Positions 34,572-59,303 of a stretch of 64,000 nucleotides of DNA are shown piece by piece. The stretch comes from Amoebidium appalachense. Its lineage: Eukaryota > Ichthyosporea. The translations under genes and the position numbers were made by a program. The stretch spans positions 7,626,001 to 7,690,000 of the forward strand of contig CAVNZM010000008.1 of NCBI GenBank assembly GCA_963693365.1, written 5' to 3'. Within the stretch, counting starts at the first letter, position 1. Every line of letters starts with the position of its first letter. The notes under the pieces were generated by a model, which made no database searches, was not told the origin of the DNA, and saw only the letters and a program-made list of their open reading frames with translations.

Positions 34572-35126
34572 GTTCCTTCTGAGGGTAGTTCGTCCATAGG
34601 GTTGTTCCTTCCCAGATATGACTGTATTATACGGCATATTGCAAGGCATGATTCCTATAGTGCCCCACATATGCACACAATTATGCATTTATCAACCGCC
34701 GGTCTCATAAGACAGTACATCTTCACACTTGAACATCTAATGCTAGCCAAATTTGGACTTTATACGAATCGATTTCAGTATACAACCGCCATATGCATAT
34801 GTTCTACATACGTTCAGTATTCAACACGGAGATTGTTCAAAGCAAAATTCGCGCTACAACAGTTGCACACACGAAGAGGACATTCGTTTCAGCTCGGAAA
34901 TTTACAAAATGATTACAAGTACTGTATCAACTTTCGAAGCAGAATTTGCTTCCGCATGATGCATGGAAGGCTAAACTAGAATACAAGCGATTAATAGACA
35001 ATACAATGAAATATCAAACACGTTACATAACTGGGCAACGATATACACATGTGTGGCCCGAGTTGAGGGCCTGTAACCGCGGCAATTCGATGTGAGGTGC
35101 ATAAATTCATTGATGAACTTGGTGTC
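33901..35126. other. Unique intergenic region with a 30-bp direct repeat and G/C tracts
   Basis: Contains a C-tract at 34018-34047, a G-tract at 34531-34569 and the 30-bp repeats described separately. Small frames only; the longest (34602-34979, 125 codons) resembles no family I know. Confidence 0.5.
34143..34599. repeat. 30-bp direct repeats flanking a G-tract segment
   Basis: CTTGTTCCTTCTAAGGGTAG at 34143 (continuing TTCGTCCGTAG) and the near-identical TTGTTCCTTCTGAGGGTAGT at 34570 (continuing TCGTCCATAG). A third fragment, GTTGTTCCTTCCCAG, starts at 34601. Confidence 0.75.
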
Positions 35127-35234
35127 GGTGTGTGTGTGTGTGTGTGTGTATGTGTGTGTGTGTGTGTGTATGTGCGCGCATGTGTGTGTGTGTTTGTATG
35201 TGTGCATGTGTGTGTGTGTGTGTTTGTATGTGTG

Positions 35235-35279
<45 letters not shown>

Positions 35280-35290
35280 ATGCGCGCGCG
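35127..35290. repeat. GT microsatellite with GTATGTGC units
   Basis: GT repeats interrupted by a tandemly repeated GTTTGTATGTGTGCATGTGT-type unit, ending in CG-rich alternation. It lies downstream of the NXPE-like gene. Confidence 0.9.
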
Positions 35291-35336
35291 CAAGCACGCG
35301 TCTCCATAAAATACTATACATTTTAACCCCCTATTT

Positions 35337-37126
35337 TCATTGGCCAATATTCATTAACATATCACTCAACCACAGATCCACCGTTGTACGGCTCAGCATG
35401 AGCGGGCTTCTCCCCCAACCCCCATAATGGATCCCATCCTCAGTACCCTCCGGCCTCGCATGTGACCAATGGTACGTGTCCAGCATTCGGAACCCCATTT
35501 GCGAAAATTCCGCCTCGAACTGCGAATTTACCCTCCGAATACGCTCCGGAATAAGTAGTTCGTGCATGTCAACGACCGCAGGCATGCCGAGAAAAAATGC
35601 CCGATTCTTCGAAATTACGTCCTTACACTCTATCTCGACATCTTCTAGGAATTGCCCAATAACAACTTCGGGGAAGTTAGTCATTGCTATCTGCGCCACC
35701 GACCATAAACCGTGGTTTACAATAATCGCGTCATACCCCCAGCAAGTCCCGTTTTTCGGTGTGTGTTTTTCCGGATATTGCCAGATCCCCCCCTTGAAAC
35801 TATACTTGATTTCGGGGGCCCCGGCCACTAGTTGGCCCCTCGGATCGTCATCCACCTGTTTGTCTTCGGACCCCCACACGAATTTTCGCCCCGCTGGCAT
35901 GAAGAAACTCGCAACGTCGAAGTAGAACTCTCGCGCAATCGAGTCACCGATGACGAGAATTTTCCGGATTCCCGCCTCTTTAAACCGCGACAAAACCAAT
36001 TCCTGATCAGGCTGTCTCAATGAAAATGTGCCGTTGTGCACACAAGAGCCCCCCTCCGCCGGCACCCACAAAAATTCGTCCGTCCAAAATTGCGAATCGC
36101 GGTTCCTTGCACTCTCCGATATCACACCGTCCTTGACCAGGTCTGAACTTTTACGCAACCACACGCCTGGGTGTAGCCCCACGTAATTGCACGCCGGCGG
36201 CAGCGGTAGGGGGGAACCTTCACCATCAGGGGAAATTTCCTGAGAGCCCGCAGTGCCACCGACATCCACCGAAAAAGTCAAAATCGTGCCGTCGGCGCTC
36301 TTTTGGTAGTGGGCCGAACGGTCGCCGCAGCCGGGGGCCTGGGAACAAGGTATCACGTATTCGTTTACGGGCACATTTTTCAACACCAAACGTACCGTTA
36401 GCGTGTGTGTCCCCTCCTCTACCGGCGTAAACGAGAAATTGTATGTTTTCTTGCACTCTGTGCGATTGCGGGTGTCGATGAATTTTCCCCCATTTTGTAG
36501 TATTGCGGTGTAAGTAACGGATTCTCCCTGTCCGCTTTTTCAACGTTCACACACGTCGTCGCGCCCATTTTCACGCTGGCCACCTGCCGGGAATTTTGGG
36601 ATATCACTTTAACGTATATCTCGTCCTCTGTCCCGCTTAACTGGTCCGTGTTCAGTATGCCGAAAGTGAACCGTCTCCCTGCCTGTGCGGGAGAGGGGAA
36701 AAACCCCGCGATAACCCTCTTGTCAATTTGATATCCCATTGCCAATTGCACGTAATCGATGGGTCCGCTCGCTGATGCTTCCCATGCATCTTGTGACTCA
36801 GAACTACTGTGATGTGTGGTGCTCTCAACGCGTCGGGTTATTCTTTGGAAAAAGTTTGAAGGGAAAAGACACCGGGCCACTGCCGAAATCACGGCCCCAT
36901 TTCTCAAAAGTTTGTGTTCACTATCTAGGCATCTGGCCGTCGACATAACAAATAGGCTCAAGAAGGCGCAGACAAGCGCTAATACGAGGCCAATTACGAG
37001 ACATCTGAGAATCGGGAAGGAAAAATAGCGACGTAGTGCACGTGCGCGCGTATTGGCGCCTACGTGTCTGTGTTGTGGCAGGAGAGTGTGTTTAGAGAAT
37101 CCCATTTTTGCGTAAACTGGGGCCAT
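35337..37126 (-). CDS. NXPE/Cas1p-like SGNH (PC-esterase type) membrane protein, one frameshift
   Basis: Predicted Golgi or secretory type II membrane protein; relatives are NXPE proteins and the acetyltransferase or esterase domain of Cas1p. The N-terminus (ATG at 37126) is basic and is followed by one membrane helix (about residues 38-62). A luminal beta-rich region follows, then the SGNH domain: VIGDSIAREF (nucleophile Ser near residue 394), VNHGLWS, and DGIHYGGWG near residue 565 (Asp and His of the triad). Length is about 596 residues after joining, as in the family. The N-terminal frame runs on to a stop near 36419, but the C-terminal frame is already open from about 36541; the switch fits a five-base A run (plus-strand T, 36536-36540). 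This is probably a one-base indel, real or technical. No introns are evident, unlike its neighbours. The substrate is unknown. Confidence 0.8.
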
Positions 37127-38950
37127 ACGCAGAGGGACAGTCTTATCTGGAAGAAGGTTGGTCTATGATGACCACCATTCGGGATCTGGTTTTATGGGTG
37201 CTATACTACTGTAGTATGGTGGGGTGCATCCGAATCGATGCTTAGAGCAATAAAACCCCCGCATCAGTGACCGTAGCAATCAGAATTTGTGTGAATGACA
37301 TACAGCGTCTTGGGAACATATAAATGCCACTTGGAAGTTGGAGGACTAAGGCTGTGTTGAAGCCACTCGCGATGAGGCATGCATGTGCTAACACTAAGTA
37401 AGCGGAGCCTCTTGGCGAATGCTGGATACTTGACACCCACTGCCGAAAGTTTTCGCCCCAAAGGTGCTGTAACTATGCTTGTGGTCGAGAGCTGGGGACT
37501 TGGTCTTTTCACTACATTAGTGAACTCACTTTCAACCATAGAAATTAGCTATAGGTGAAGATTTGGTTCCCTCGAGATCCTCAGATGTTGCATCGTGGCA
37601 GCTTGCGCTTTTATAACGTTGTGATCACTTCACCATTGATCACGGGGTTCTATCAATCTTACTTCGATCACTTTCAAAAAAAATTTCCCCGACTTTTCAT
37701 CATGGCAGGTAATAAGACGGCTTTCGCTTCTTTCTTAAAATTTTGTGACTTCATTTTCACTTCGATCACTTTCCTTTCACATCAATTATTTTTTCCCGAC
37801 TTTTCATCATGGCAGGTATATAAGAGCTTTCGCTTCTTTCTTTTTGTGACGGGACTGAAGTCTGGTGGAGGGGGGATGACTCCAGGCAGGTGCTGGCGCA
37901 ACCGGGGTGATGGTTGTTTCCTGCGGGCTGCAAGGAGCTGGTGTGTGAGCTACCTCTCTCCATCATGGTTCTGTCTTCGCCGTCCTTTACCCGCCGGTGC
38001 GTGCGGATGGTACTCTGATGGCCGCGAGGCTTCTCGTTTAGGGGGTTGGCGGCCTTCTGGGTTAGCAACGGCACCCTTTTTCTATGATGGGGGGCACAAC
38101 TAAGTTTTCTCCAACTCTACGTTTTCTCCCTGGGGTGCACCTGCGGCTTGGTTAACGTCTCCTCCGCGGCGCGCGTCCAGGGTAGTTTGTAGCCGACTGG
38201 GACGTCGAGAAGCTTCCTCAGCCGGCTACAGTTACGGGCCCTTGTGGTGGCAGTTAGCTCTATAGCCTTGATTTGTGTACCCGTTTGCTTGGTAGTGTTG
38301 GTTCCTTTTGCATCTCCCGTTACAGCTAGCTACCTTGTTTGGCTGCTATTCTCCTTGGAGGGTTAATCCTGTTGCCGCGCCCCCTAAGGTAGTTTTGCAG
38401 TCTTACATGTTCTGTATTGCTCTTTTGAAACCTCGTGTGCTGCTCCAGTGATAGAGTTTTGGCCGAGGGCTCTGTCTCTAGAGTAGTTACAGATGGCTTC
38501 CTTGCAGTTTGTAGCCTAGACATCTTCGTGGCTTTGATGGAGCAATCTAGCCATGCCCCAAGCTTCTCATTTTGTACCCTGACATCGATGCTAATTACAT
38601 GTTAACGTAGGCAGTTACTCAAATTTCTGTGTGTTAACGTACGCGTTTCACTCAATGATTTCTGTGACTCTATTCATATTAGGTCACCTTTATTGAGGTT
38701 TTTTTTGTTGTGGCAGCCGAGATATCAACTTATCGTTTTCACTCCTGCCTTTAGTGTTTATTTGTATTTTTATACCTTTGGGTCGACGTCCATATTCCAG
38801 TGAGCCTACTTCTGGTTTGAGTGTCGGACTCGAAAATCGTCTCTCGAGATATCTGGGATATCTCTTTTTCGTGTCCTTCGAACATATGACCACATCAATA
38901 AAGTCATTATATATATAAAATCTTACACGCTATTAGGCTAATGAATCATT
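37127..38950. other. Unique region with a possible short transcription unit
   Basis: Includes a tandemly duplicated 107-bp segment ending at a TATA-like GGTATATAAGAG (37815-37826) and an AATAAA near 38899, on the plus strand about 1.1 kb apart. No long frame lies between them, so a non-coding transcript or a solo retroelement repeat is possible. A 91-codon minus-strand frame (37539-37264) is unassigned. Confidence 0.35.
37660..37850 (+). repeat. 107-bp tandem duplication with TATA-like box
   Basis: CTTCGATCACTTTC, CCCGACTTTTCATCATGGCA and CTTTCGCTTCTTTCTT occur in both units (for example GACTTTTCATCATGGCAGGT at 37691 and 37798). Only the second unit has the TATATAAG sequence. Confidence 0.8.
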
Positions 38951-40470
38951 ATATAACATCTGTTGCTTTGTTTAGAGGCCTATGCGCTAATTCATACGCT
39001 TGGTATGTCTTGCAAATATACAAGAAATATATAATTTATCTTTTTTTTTTTTCGCGCGCGCAGCTACGGTAGTTTATTAAGGCCAAGCATGGATTAAATT
39101 TAGAAAATAAACGCCTACCGTACTGCGAAAAAAAGCCCAAAATATATTTTCGGCAATTAAAGAACCACCATTAGCTTCTAGATCTAGAGGGTACCGGTTT
39201 GCAAACTTTGCGGCCGCCAGCCGAGGCGCGATCGCGATCCCGCGGCACAATTCTATTGGTTCATATCAAGCGCGGCGCGCGCCCCCCAGCGCTCACGTAT
39301 GTTGGGTCCTGATGGTGCGCGTTTTTGTTTTTTTTGGTCACTACTCATATACATAGTAGGAACCGAAAAATCTACACAGCAGGAAGTTTAATAGCCTGTA
39401 AAATCTTTATTACCTACCAGCTGGCTACATGCAATAAGCAAGGCATCATTTACATATGGATGAGAGATGAGATGGGTCTGATGGGATTCCGGGGAGAGAT
39501 GCGGGTGGCACATATGTTACACGCCCCCACAACTGTAAGTTTTTGGGGAATCTCAGCACTTCGGAATGACCGGATATATTTATTTTTGTGTTATTTAGGT
39601 GTGTGCTGGGTGGTTTACTTTCAAATGTTGCAGATGTAAGGAAAGAAATGGAAGAACATTGAGATGAAATTTAGGATAAGCAAATTATTGGCAAGCGCCA
39701 AAACGAAAAACGTGATGTGAAATCAGTGAAAAATGGGGAGCTTATTGACGGCACCGATGACACCCAATCTATTCCAGCCTCTTCTAATTAGTCTCCGCGA
39801 TCGAGTTCATCAAAATTTTCCAAAATCCACAGTATGTCTTGTTGAATTATTGACTTGGATTTGTTGGTAAACTCCGTCACCAGGTTGAATTTATATCTGA
39901 TCTTGATGTACAATGTTCAAGTATCTCAGTATTCACTTCGATGCTTTTGGCTAAGTCGTCAAATCTTTCTCTTGCCTCGGCATGTAGTGCATTTCTACAC
40001 ATTTATTTGCTCTGCTTCAATCGATACCAATCAATGTATCTTGTCAAAAGGAAAATAAAATTCACAGGCACACAGTAGATCTAGGAGGCCTTGACCCAAA
40101 CAGTCTCATGCAGCATCGCTCATGCTGTCTGGGTCAAGTTTGTGAAGGAAACCATACTGCAGCTGATGGGTCAGTGATGGTACGCTGTCGAACATAACAT
40201 GCCACAGTCATATTTTGCTGTAAACAACGGCTTCTTTTTCTTCCTCTTTTTAAGCTCATCCGCCGGGCGCAGCAGCACTACTTGAACCACGACACACGTG
40301 GCCCGTCCAGTGTTCTTGCTGCTTTCCCAGCACCTCCGAGACCATCTATGCTAGGGTGAAGTGAGGAAGATTTTTTTTTTTTGCGTCGGTATATCTCTCA
40401 ACTATCTCTGCTACACTATATCTGCATTCAAGAAATGGTCCCGGCCAGGCCTGGCCAGGGGTGGGTGGGT
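38951..40470. other. AT-rich intergenic region with a CpG-rich segment
   Basis: About 39185-39300 is CpG-rich and packed with rare-cutter sites (GGTACC, GCGGCCGC, GCGATCGC, CCGCGG) beside an ATTGG motif. A plus-strand frame (39325-39639, 104 codons) follows, with a possible AACT|GTAAGT donor near 39535. No product can be named. Confidence 0.35.
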
Positions 40471-40945
<475 letters not shown>

Positions 40946-41138
40946 TCTAGATCTCAGTCAGAGAGAAAGAGGGAAGGTAGTACACCCAACCCACCGTGCC
41001 CGTTTTTCGCCCTTGCACTCACGCCCGCAAACACACACACCACACATCAGACACATGTGTGCAACACAATGTTGCGGTGAAACACATACACGTGCGCATA
41101 CACATACTGTTAGGGCCCAATTTGAAGATTCTCCAAAA

Positions 41139-41400
41139 GCAGAATTATTCTGCAAGAAGATTAATACACCGCTTTTAGCAAAAATCATTAAAAGGCGGAA
41201 TTAGTCTGCAATAAGCAAAATTACTGTGCAAAGAGAAGAATTATTCTGCTTCGAACAAAACTATTCTGCAAAAAGCAGATTATTTTGCTTTATTTAAAGC
41301 CGCGATTATAATAACTCTATTTCGAGCGCGGACATTCTGCTGCCCGGGTGGACTGCCGCAGAATAATTCGGCAAAACAGCAGAAATATTCTCTACCATTC
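41139..41400. promoter_or_regulatory. Array of GCAGAATAATTCTGC-type palindromes
   Basis: A near-perfect palindrome GCAGAATTATTCTGC occurs at 41139-41153. Variants follow at about 41195, 41235, 41275, 41358 and 41379, plus half-sites (TATTCTGC, CATTCTGC). That is six or seven copies in 260 bases. Clustered palindromes suggest a DNA-binding protein array; the binding factor is unknown. Confidence 0.5.
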
Positions 41401-41518
41401 AGAATAATCATTCACCCTGTATCAAATCAAGAAGCCATGTAAGACCAAAGAAAGGTCACAATCAGAATGTTTCGGAAGCTCTAGAATTGCGGGAAAGGTG
41501 TGCAGGATCAGGTGCCGC

Positions 41519-41559
41519 TTTTTTTTTTTTTTTTTTTTTTTTGGCCTGGGGGGGGGGGG

Positions 41560-41602
<43 letters not shown>

Positions 41603-41660
41603 CTCCCCCTCCCCCATCAACCCCCCACCCACCCTCACGCCATACCTTCACAAACCATGC

Positions 41661-41691
<31 letters not shown>

Positions 41692-41745
41692 ACACACACA
41701 AAACTTTAGGAGAATTTTTTTTTAAAAAAAAAAAAAGGATAATCG
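41519..41745. repeat. T-run, G-tract, CA and A-run
   Basis: T-run (41519-41542), G-tract (41549-41602), CA (41664-41700) and A-run (41724-41736), just outside the TIR element. Confidence 0.9.
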
Positions 41746-41764
41746 GCTTCATTGTGCATGACGT

Positions 41765-42966
41765 CACGTCGGCCGGATCGCTATGAGGGCCCGCCCGGCC
41801 GGTTCGCCGCGGATACAAGCGGTTCAGGGCGGATCCGGGCCAAAGTTCGCCGAGAGCCGCGAAAGATCTGCAGCCAATTACACGAGCCATTCGACGCGAT
41901 CTGTGGAATGCGAATGCCCAGCTCACGGCAGAGACACTCCTGACAGGCACCCAATCGATAGGAGCGCGGCGAAAGCATGAAACAGGATAAAGCAATAAAC
42001 GATAACACATAGATTTGAAGTATGTAAAAGGCTTTAAAGATTATTAAAACACCGTACGTACAGGTATGCACATGCACGCGAACAAGGACAATGTCGCCGC
42101 ACGTGTGTGTAGATCCTTGCTTGTTATATAGAACGCATGCCGACCAATCAAACCACGCTTGAGCGTTGCAAAATTCCTTTTTCATGATCGCGGTGCCACT
42201 CCTACCTGCCCATTCCTATTCAGTATTTAAGCTGTATTAAATAGTAATATAATGATTTTTATCATTTATTTATACATTATATTTATTATTTGAAGATTAT
42301 ATGTACAATGTTGCTCGTAACTACATGCTCCTTAGCGTCCTTTGCTTTGTCACCAATATGTGAGCCGAAAATTCCCATTTACCCGCATATTCCTTAGTTC
42401 TCGTCTATGATTGGTTCACGTAAACAATTTCTTATCGCTTTGTCACCATCTTGCCACCCGCCGCACTGATCAGTTTCAGATGACGAGTGGCTCACACGCT
42501 GTGCAGTACCGCGGCCAACGCAGTTTGTTGCCGTTTTTCACTTTTTTACGGCTGAAAACCGGCAAAAGCGCGTCCTTCCTGTGTCGCAAAAAGACAAACA
42601 ACCATAGGTCATATTTTGCACATAAGCTTGTAAGCCAATGACCTTGGGGTTTACCAAGTTTCAACTCGATCTGACATTGGGTTGTCACGCTACAGTGTCA
42701 CCAATTTTCGGGTCGCACCTCAAACCAAGAAAAGGTACCCTCGCTTTTGTGAGCTTTGCCAAAAACCCCAATGTCAGAATTGATTGAACATTTACAGAAT
42801 AAGAGTTTACATATATATTTAGTACGTAGCAAATTTTGGTGGAAAACTGTTAGAGACTTCTCTCTCCACAATTTCTCAAATTATATGCAAAATGTTCGGG
42901 TCGGGGACTTTTGGCCCGATTTGCCGGCCCGGCCGGGCGGGCCATCATAGCGAACCGGCCGACGTG
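41765..42966. mobile_element. Candidate TIR element, 1.2 kb, non-autonomous
   Basis: The left end starts CACGTCGGCCGGATCGCTAT and the right end, reverse-complemented, starts CACGTCGGCCGGTTCGCTAT; they match over about 39 bases with two or three differences, then resume with GGGCCAAA-type similarity further in. The interior has no transposase-like frame. Target-site duplication is not obvious. It resembles a MITE or other deletion derivative; identification would need more copies. Confidence 0.5.
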
Positions 42967-43670
42967 GTTGGCCGGGAACTGCCAGGCGCTGGGCGTAAGC
43001 TTTACTCATGCTCTTTATGCACACATGATAATATTATATATTCATGGCTCAATAATAAGCTGTGATACCAATTACGCTGTTGATAATGGCGTCTCCTATT
43101 ATCATGAACCGTGGTGATATAAGCGAATAGAACGATGATGTGCAGTACTGGTACGTATACACCACGCCTATTGACATGGTGTTCGTGCATCTGCATATAC
43201 ATCTTTATTACAGGGTTACATAGACCGAATACATACAGGATTACGTGAATTTCGGCTGCGGCAACCCATATTGGGGGGGGGGGGGGGGGGGGGGGGAGGT
43301 GTGCTGTTCATTAAAGACATATGCATATTCTCATTTTTCGAACCCACCATCTCAAGTTCCCTTTAACGATAAAAGATTTTCACATGTACCTATGGCTCAG
43401 CCAGGCTCTAGACCTTTATATCATGTTTCATATTTTGTAGCACTAGCAAGTCAGTTAATTCAGGGGGTCTTTTATCAGTAGGTGTATATAGCCATCCACC
43501 CGAGGAACTAGCATATCATTGGCTGGATTGCGATTGTGTTGACTATTGCATCGTGAATAACAGCTCTCACCAAAAATCGGGTTTACTGCGCACATGCGCC
43601 CGGGTTTCTTCAGAAAACATACAACTTATACACCAGACTACATAACTCAAGATCAAACTATATATATTTG

Positions 43671-43701
<31 letters not shown>

Positions 43702-43870
43702 GTTGTATCTCCACGGATGATGTATTTCTAGTACAATAATGTCTCCACATATGATTTGTATGATTTAAGTATTGCATCGATTTTTACATGTATATCTTGT
43801 TGGGTGGAAGTACTGTTGGCCTTGGTGTCGACAACTCATCACTGCTCACCTACATGTCTTTAATAAACAG
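42967..43870. other. Unique AT-leaning intergenic region
   Basis: Short G-tract (43274-43297) and A-run (43672-43699). No gene, RNA or repeat family recognised. Confidence 0.5.
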
Positions 43871-43954
43871 CAGCCCCCCCCCCCCCCCCCCCCCCCCTCT
43901 CCCCCCCCCCCCCCCCCCCCCCCCTTTTTTTTGAAGCACAAATTTCGGTAAAGT
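43871..43954. repeat. C-tracts downstream of MINPP
   Basis: Two C-tracts (about 43873-43897 and 43901-43924) and a T-run between the MINPP stop codon and intergenic DNA. Confidence 0.9.
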
Positions 43955-57008
<13,054 letters not shown>

Positions 57009-57016
57009 GGTTGCTT

Positions 57017-57116
57017 GTTTTTTGTTAACTTCGAAAAAGCTGAGGGCTGGGGCGACTAGGAACAGCGTTTTTTGTTAACTTCGAAAAAGCTGAGGACTGG
57101 GGTGACTAGGAACAGA
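57017..57116 (-). repeat. 50-bp tandem duplication in the MINPP leader
   Basis: Two 50-base units (TTTGTTAACTTCGAAAAAGC, TGAGGGCTGGGGCGACTAGG / TGAGGACTGGGGTGACTAGG) lie 9 bases upstream of the MINPP start codon. They probably belong to the 5' UTR or core promoter. Confidence 0.85.
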
Positions 57117-58155
57117 AGGTCGTTTGAGAAACTATGGTGAAAGATTCCAGGATTCCTTAACGGGCAGGAGGTATAAGGTAATCTGATCTAGATTCTCGCC
57201 AAGAGAAGCGTAAAGAAAAACGAAAACTCAAGCAATCCAAGATCCAGAGCGCCCTTGTTTTCTTACAATGGATATTTTCACACACAATCTTTCACTCCAT
57301 TCGTTTCACCTCTTTTTTTGCAACCATGAAGTTTCAGGGATCCTAGCCAACATGCACCGGAGATCCCGACCTTCTAAGTTCTGCTTGCTTTCTAAAGGCT
57401 AAGTTTCCGTAAAACTTGACTCGGTGATGGTCACCGGATCATGAGAGAGAGACGGCCGCCAAAAGACTTGAGTCCCCAGGGTTTGCCAGGATCGGCTTTT
57501 TAATTGCTATGGGGACAAAGAGCGGGATATTTGACTCTATTCGCGGCTGTATGAATAATTGAAAACCGCCTTTTGGAACACAATTCGGGGTTTATATTAT
57601 TCGTAAATACGATCCTGCCGGCCAAGGATTGCCAGCCTGTGCCCGCCGAAGCATAGTTATACCAAAAAAGGCTAAGATTTAATTCTTTTACGATTTATTA
57701 TTGGTGCATCGTCTTGATTGGGCTAAAAGTAGCAGTTCAAAACGAGGCGGGAAGGCTTCTTCAGCAAGGCCTCCTGAAGGTGTGGTATTTAGGAGGCCTT
57801 GTTCTTCAGGCAGTTCCGTTCCATCTGTCGAGGGTGCTTTTGCTTTTTTGTTTCTTTCATTATTTTCTCTTCACAATCTGTAACACCTACTTTGGACTAT
57901 GATAGACATTTATAATAAGTATTTTTTAGTTTTCAAAAACTTTGCAGCTTTCTCTTCTTCCGAAGTTTCGTCCGTGGGCCGTACACTTGTGCAAAGCACA
58001 CACGCACACTCCACCTGCCATACCGCCGGGTTTTAGCTTTTTTGTTTGTTTGTTTGTTTGTTTTTTCCTTCCTTTTCTTTCCCCCCTTGTTCTTATTTTG
58101 CCCCATCCCTCTCCTTTATCTCTCGTTGATATAGCTCAAAGGTTTTTGATGCATC
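57117..58155. other. Divergent intergenic region between MINPP and the acidic-protein gene
   Basis: Unique DNA between head-to-head genes, so it should contain both promoters. Visible: a hairpin at 57765-57801 and a short (GTTT)n at 58044-58063. No gene recognised. Confidence 0.5.
57765..57801. repeat. Perfect 11-bp hairpin
   Basis: CAAGGCCTCCT and AGGAGGCCTTG separated by 15 bases, about 360 bases upstream of the 58156 start codon. It may act in DNA or in the 5' leader. Confidence 0.6.
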
Positions 58156-59255
58156 ATGGAGACTAAACCACTACAGGAGATACGTGCTAATGTAGGCATA
58201 ACACAGCCACACAACCCGAAAGGCCCCCCACACAATGCCCTTCTCCTTAAGGCCCTCTCCAAGTATATCAACTCATATCCCTTGAAAAACAACAATGAAA
58301 CTCAGGCCTCAAGAGAACCATGCCAAGATGACAGCGATGAAAACAGAATCAAGCACAATGAAAAACTTGCCTGCGGAGAACATGCAGTCGCAAAACCGGA
58401 AATGGCAGAAGTACCTCGTGCTTCAGAACACGAAAACCAAAAACCGCCCCCACGTGACGCGGCTTCAGTGGGTGAAACGACAAACAAAAGTCGGAAGAAC
58501 GGGGCAAGCCGTGCCAATAGGTGGGCACGCGCCCTTGATAGATCAAAGAAAACAGATGAAATCACCGCATCGGATTCCGAAAAATCGGAAGTTGGAAAAG
58601 GCCCAGCCGGAGATTCGGAAGCCAAAGAGCGAGAAGAAAATAAGGAGGAAGAAAACACGAAAACATGTCGCCTCAATAGTGATGATGTAGCAGATTTAGC
58701 AGAGAGTGCGTTGACGGAGGATGTGTTGACCTTTGCGAAATCGAGTGGTGAAAATCTCGGTTGTGAAGAAGGGGAGCATGGCATGGATTATGAAAATGAA
58801 CATGAGGAGCGAGGGTTTCAGGAAGAAGGCATTGAAACCAAACACAGTGCAGAAGGAGAGAGAGGGGTGGAAGGGGATCATCCGGAGCGGGATGTTGATG
58901 GTGCGGAAGAAAGATCTGAGGAGGAGAAGGAAGGGGTAGAGGGGGAAGAAGTGGGAGATTTGGGAGGGGTGGAAGCAGGGAGGGAAAGAGGTGAAAGGAA
59001 GGGACCAGGGACGGAGATTCCCGTGGAACAGAGGGTACCGGCAAAGGGAATATTGAAGGTAGTGCGTGTCGCACCTGAGGTGAAAAAAGGTGGGTGCGGA
59101 ACGGAAGTTGAAGTATGTGTGTATCTATATGTGTGTGCGTGTGCGTGTGTGTACTTAGGCTTTGTCCGTGCAATGTGTACAGTGGTTTATATGGGCTTGG
59201 GTGTTTGGTCGTGTGTGGTTGTGTGCCATGTATGAATATATATATATATATATAT

Positions 59256-59303
<48 letters not shown>

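Noticed and set aside
58295-58784. Alternative frames overlapping the acidic gene
   Set aside because: Shadows of a compositionally biased coding exon; only the 58156 frame has a matching spliced second exon.
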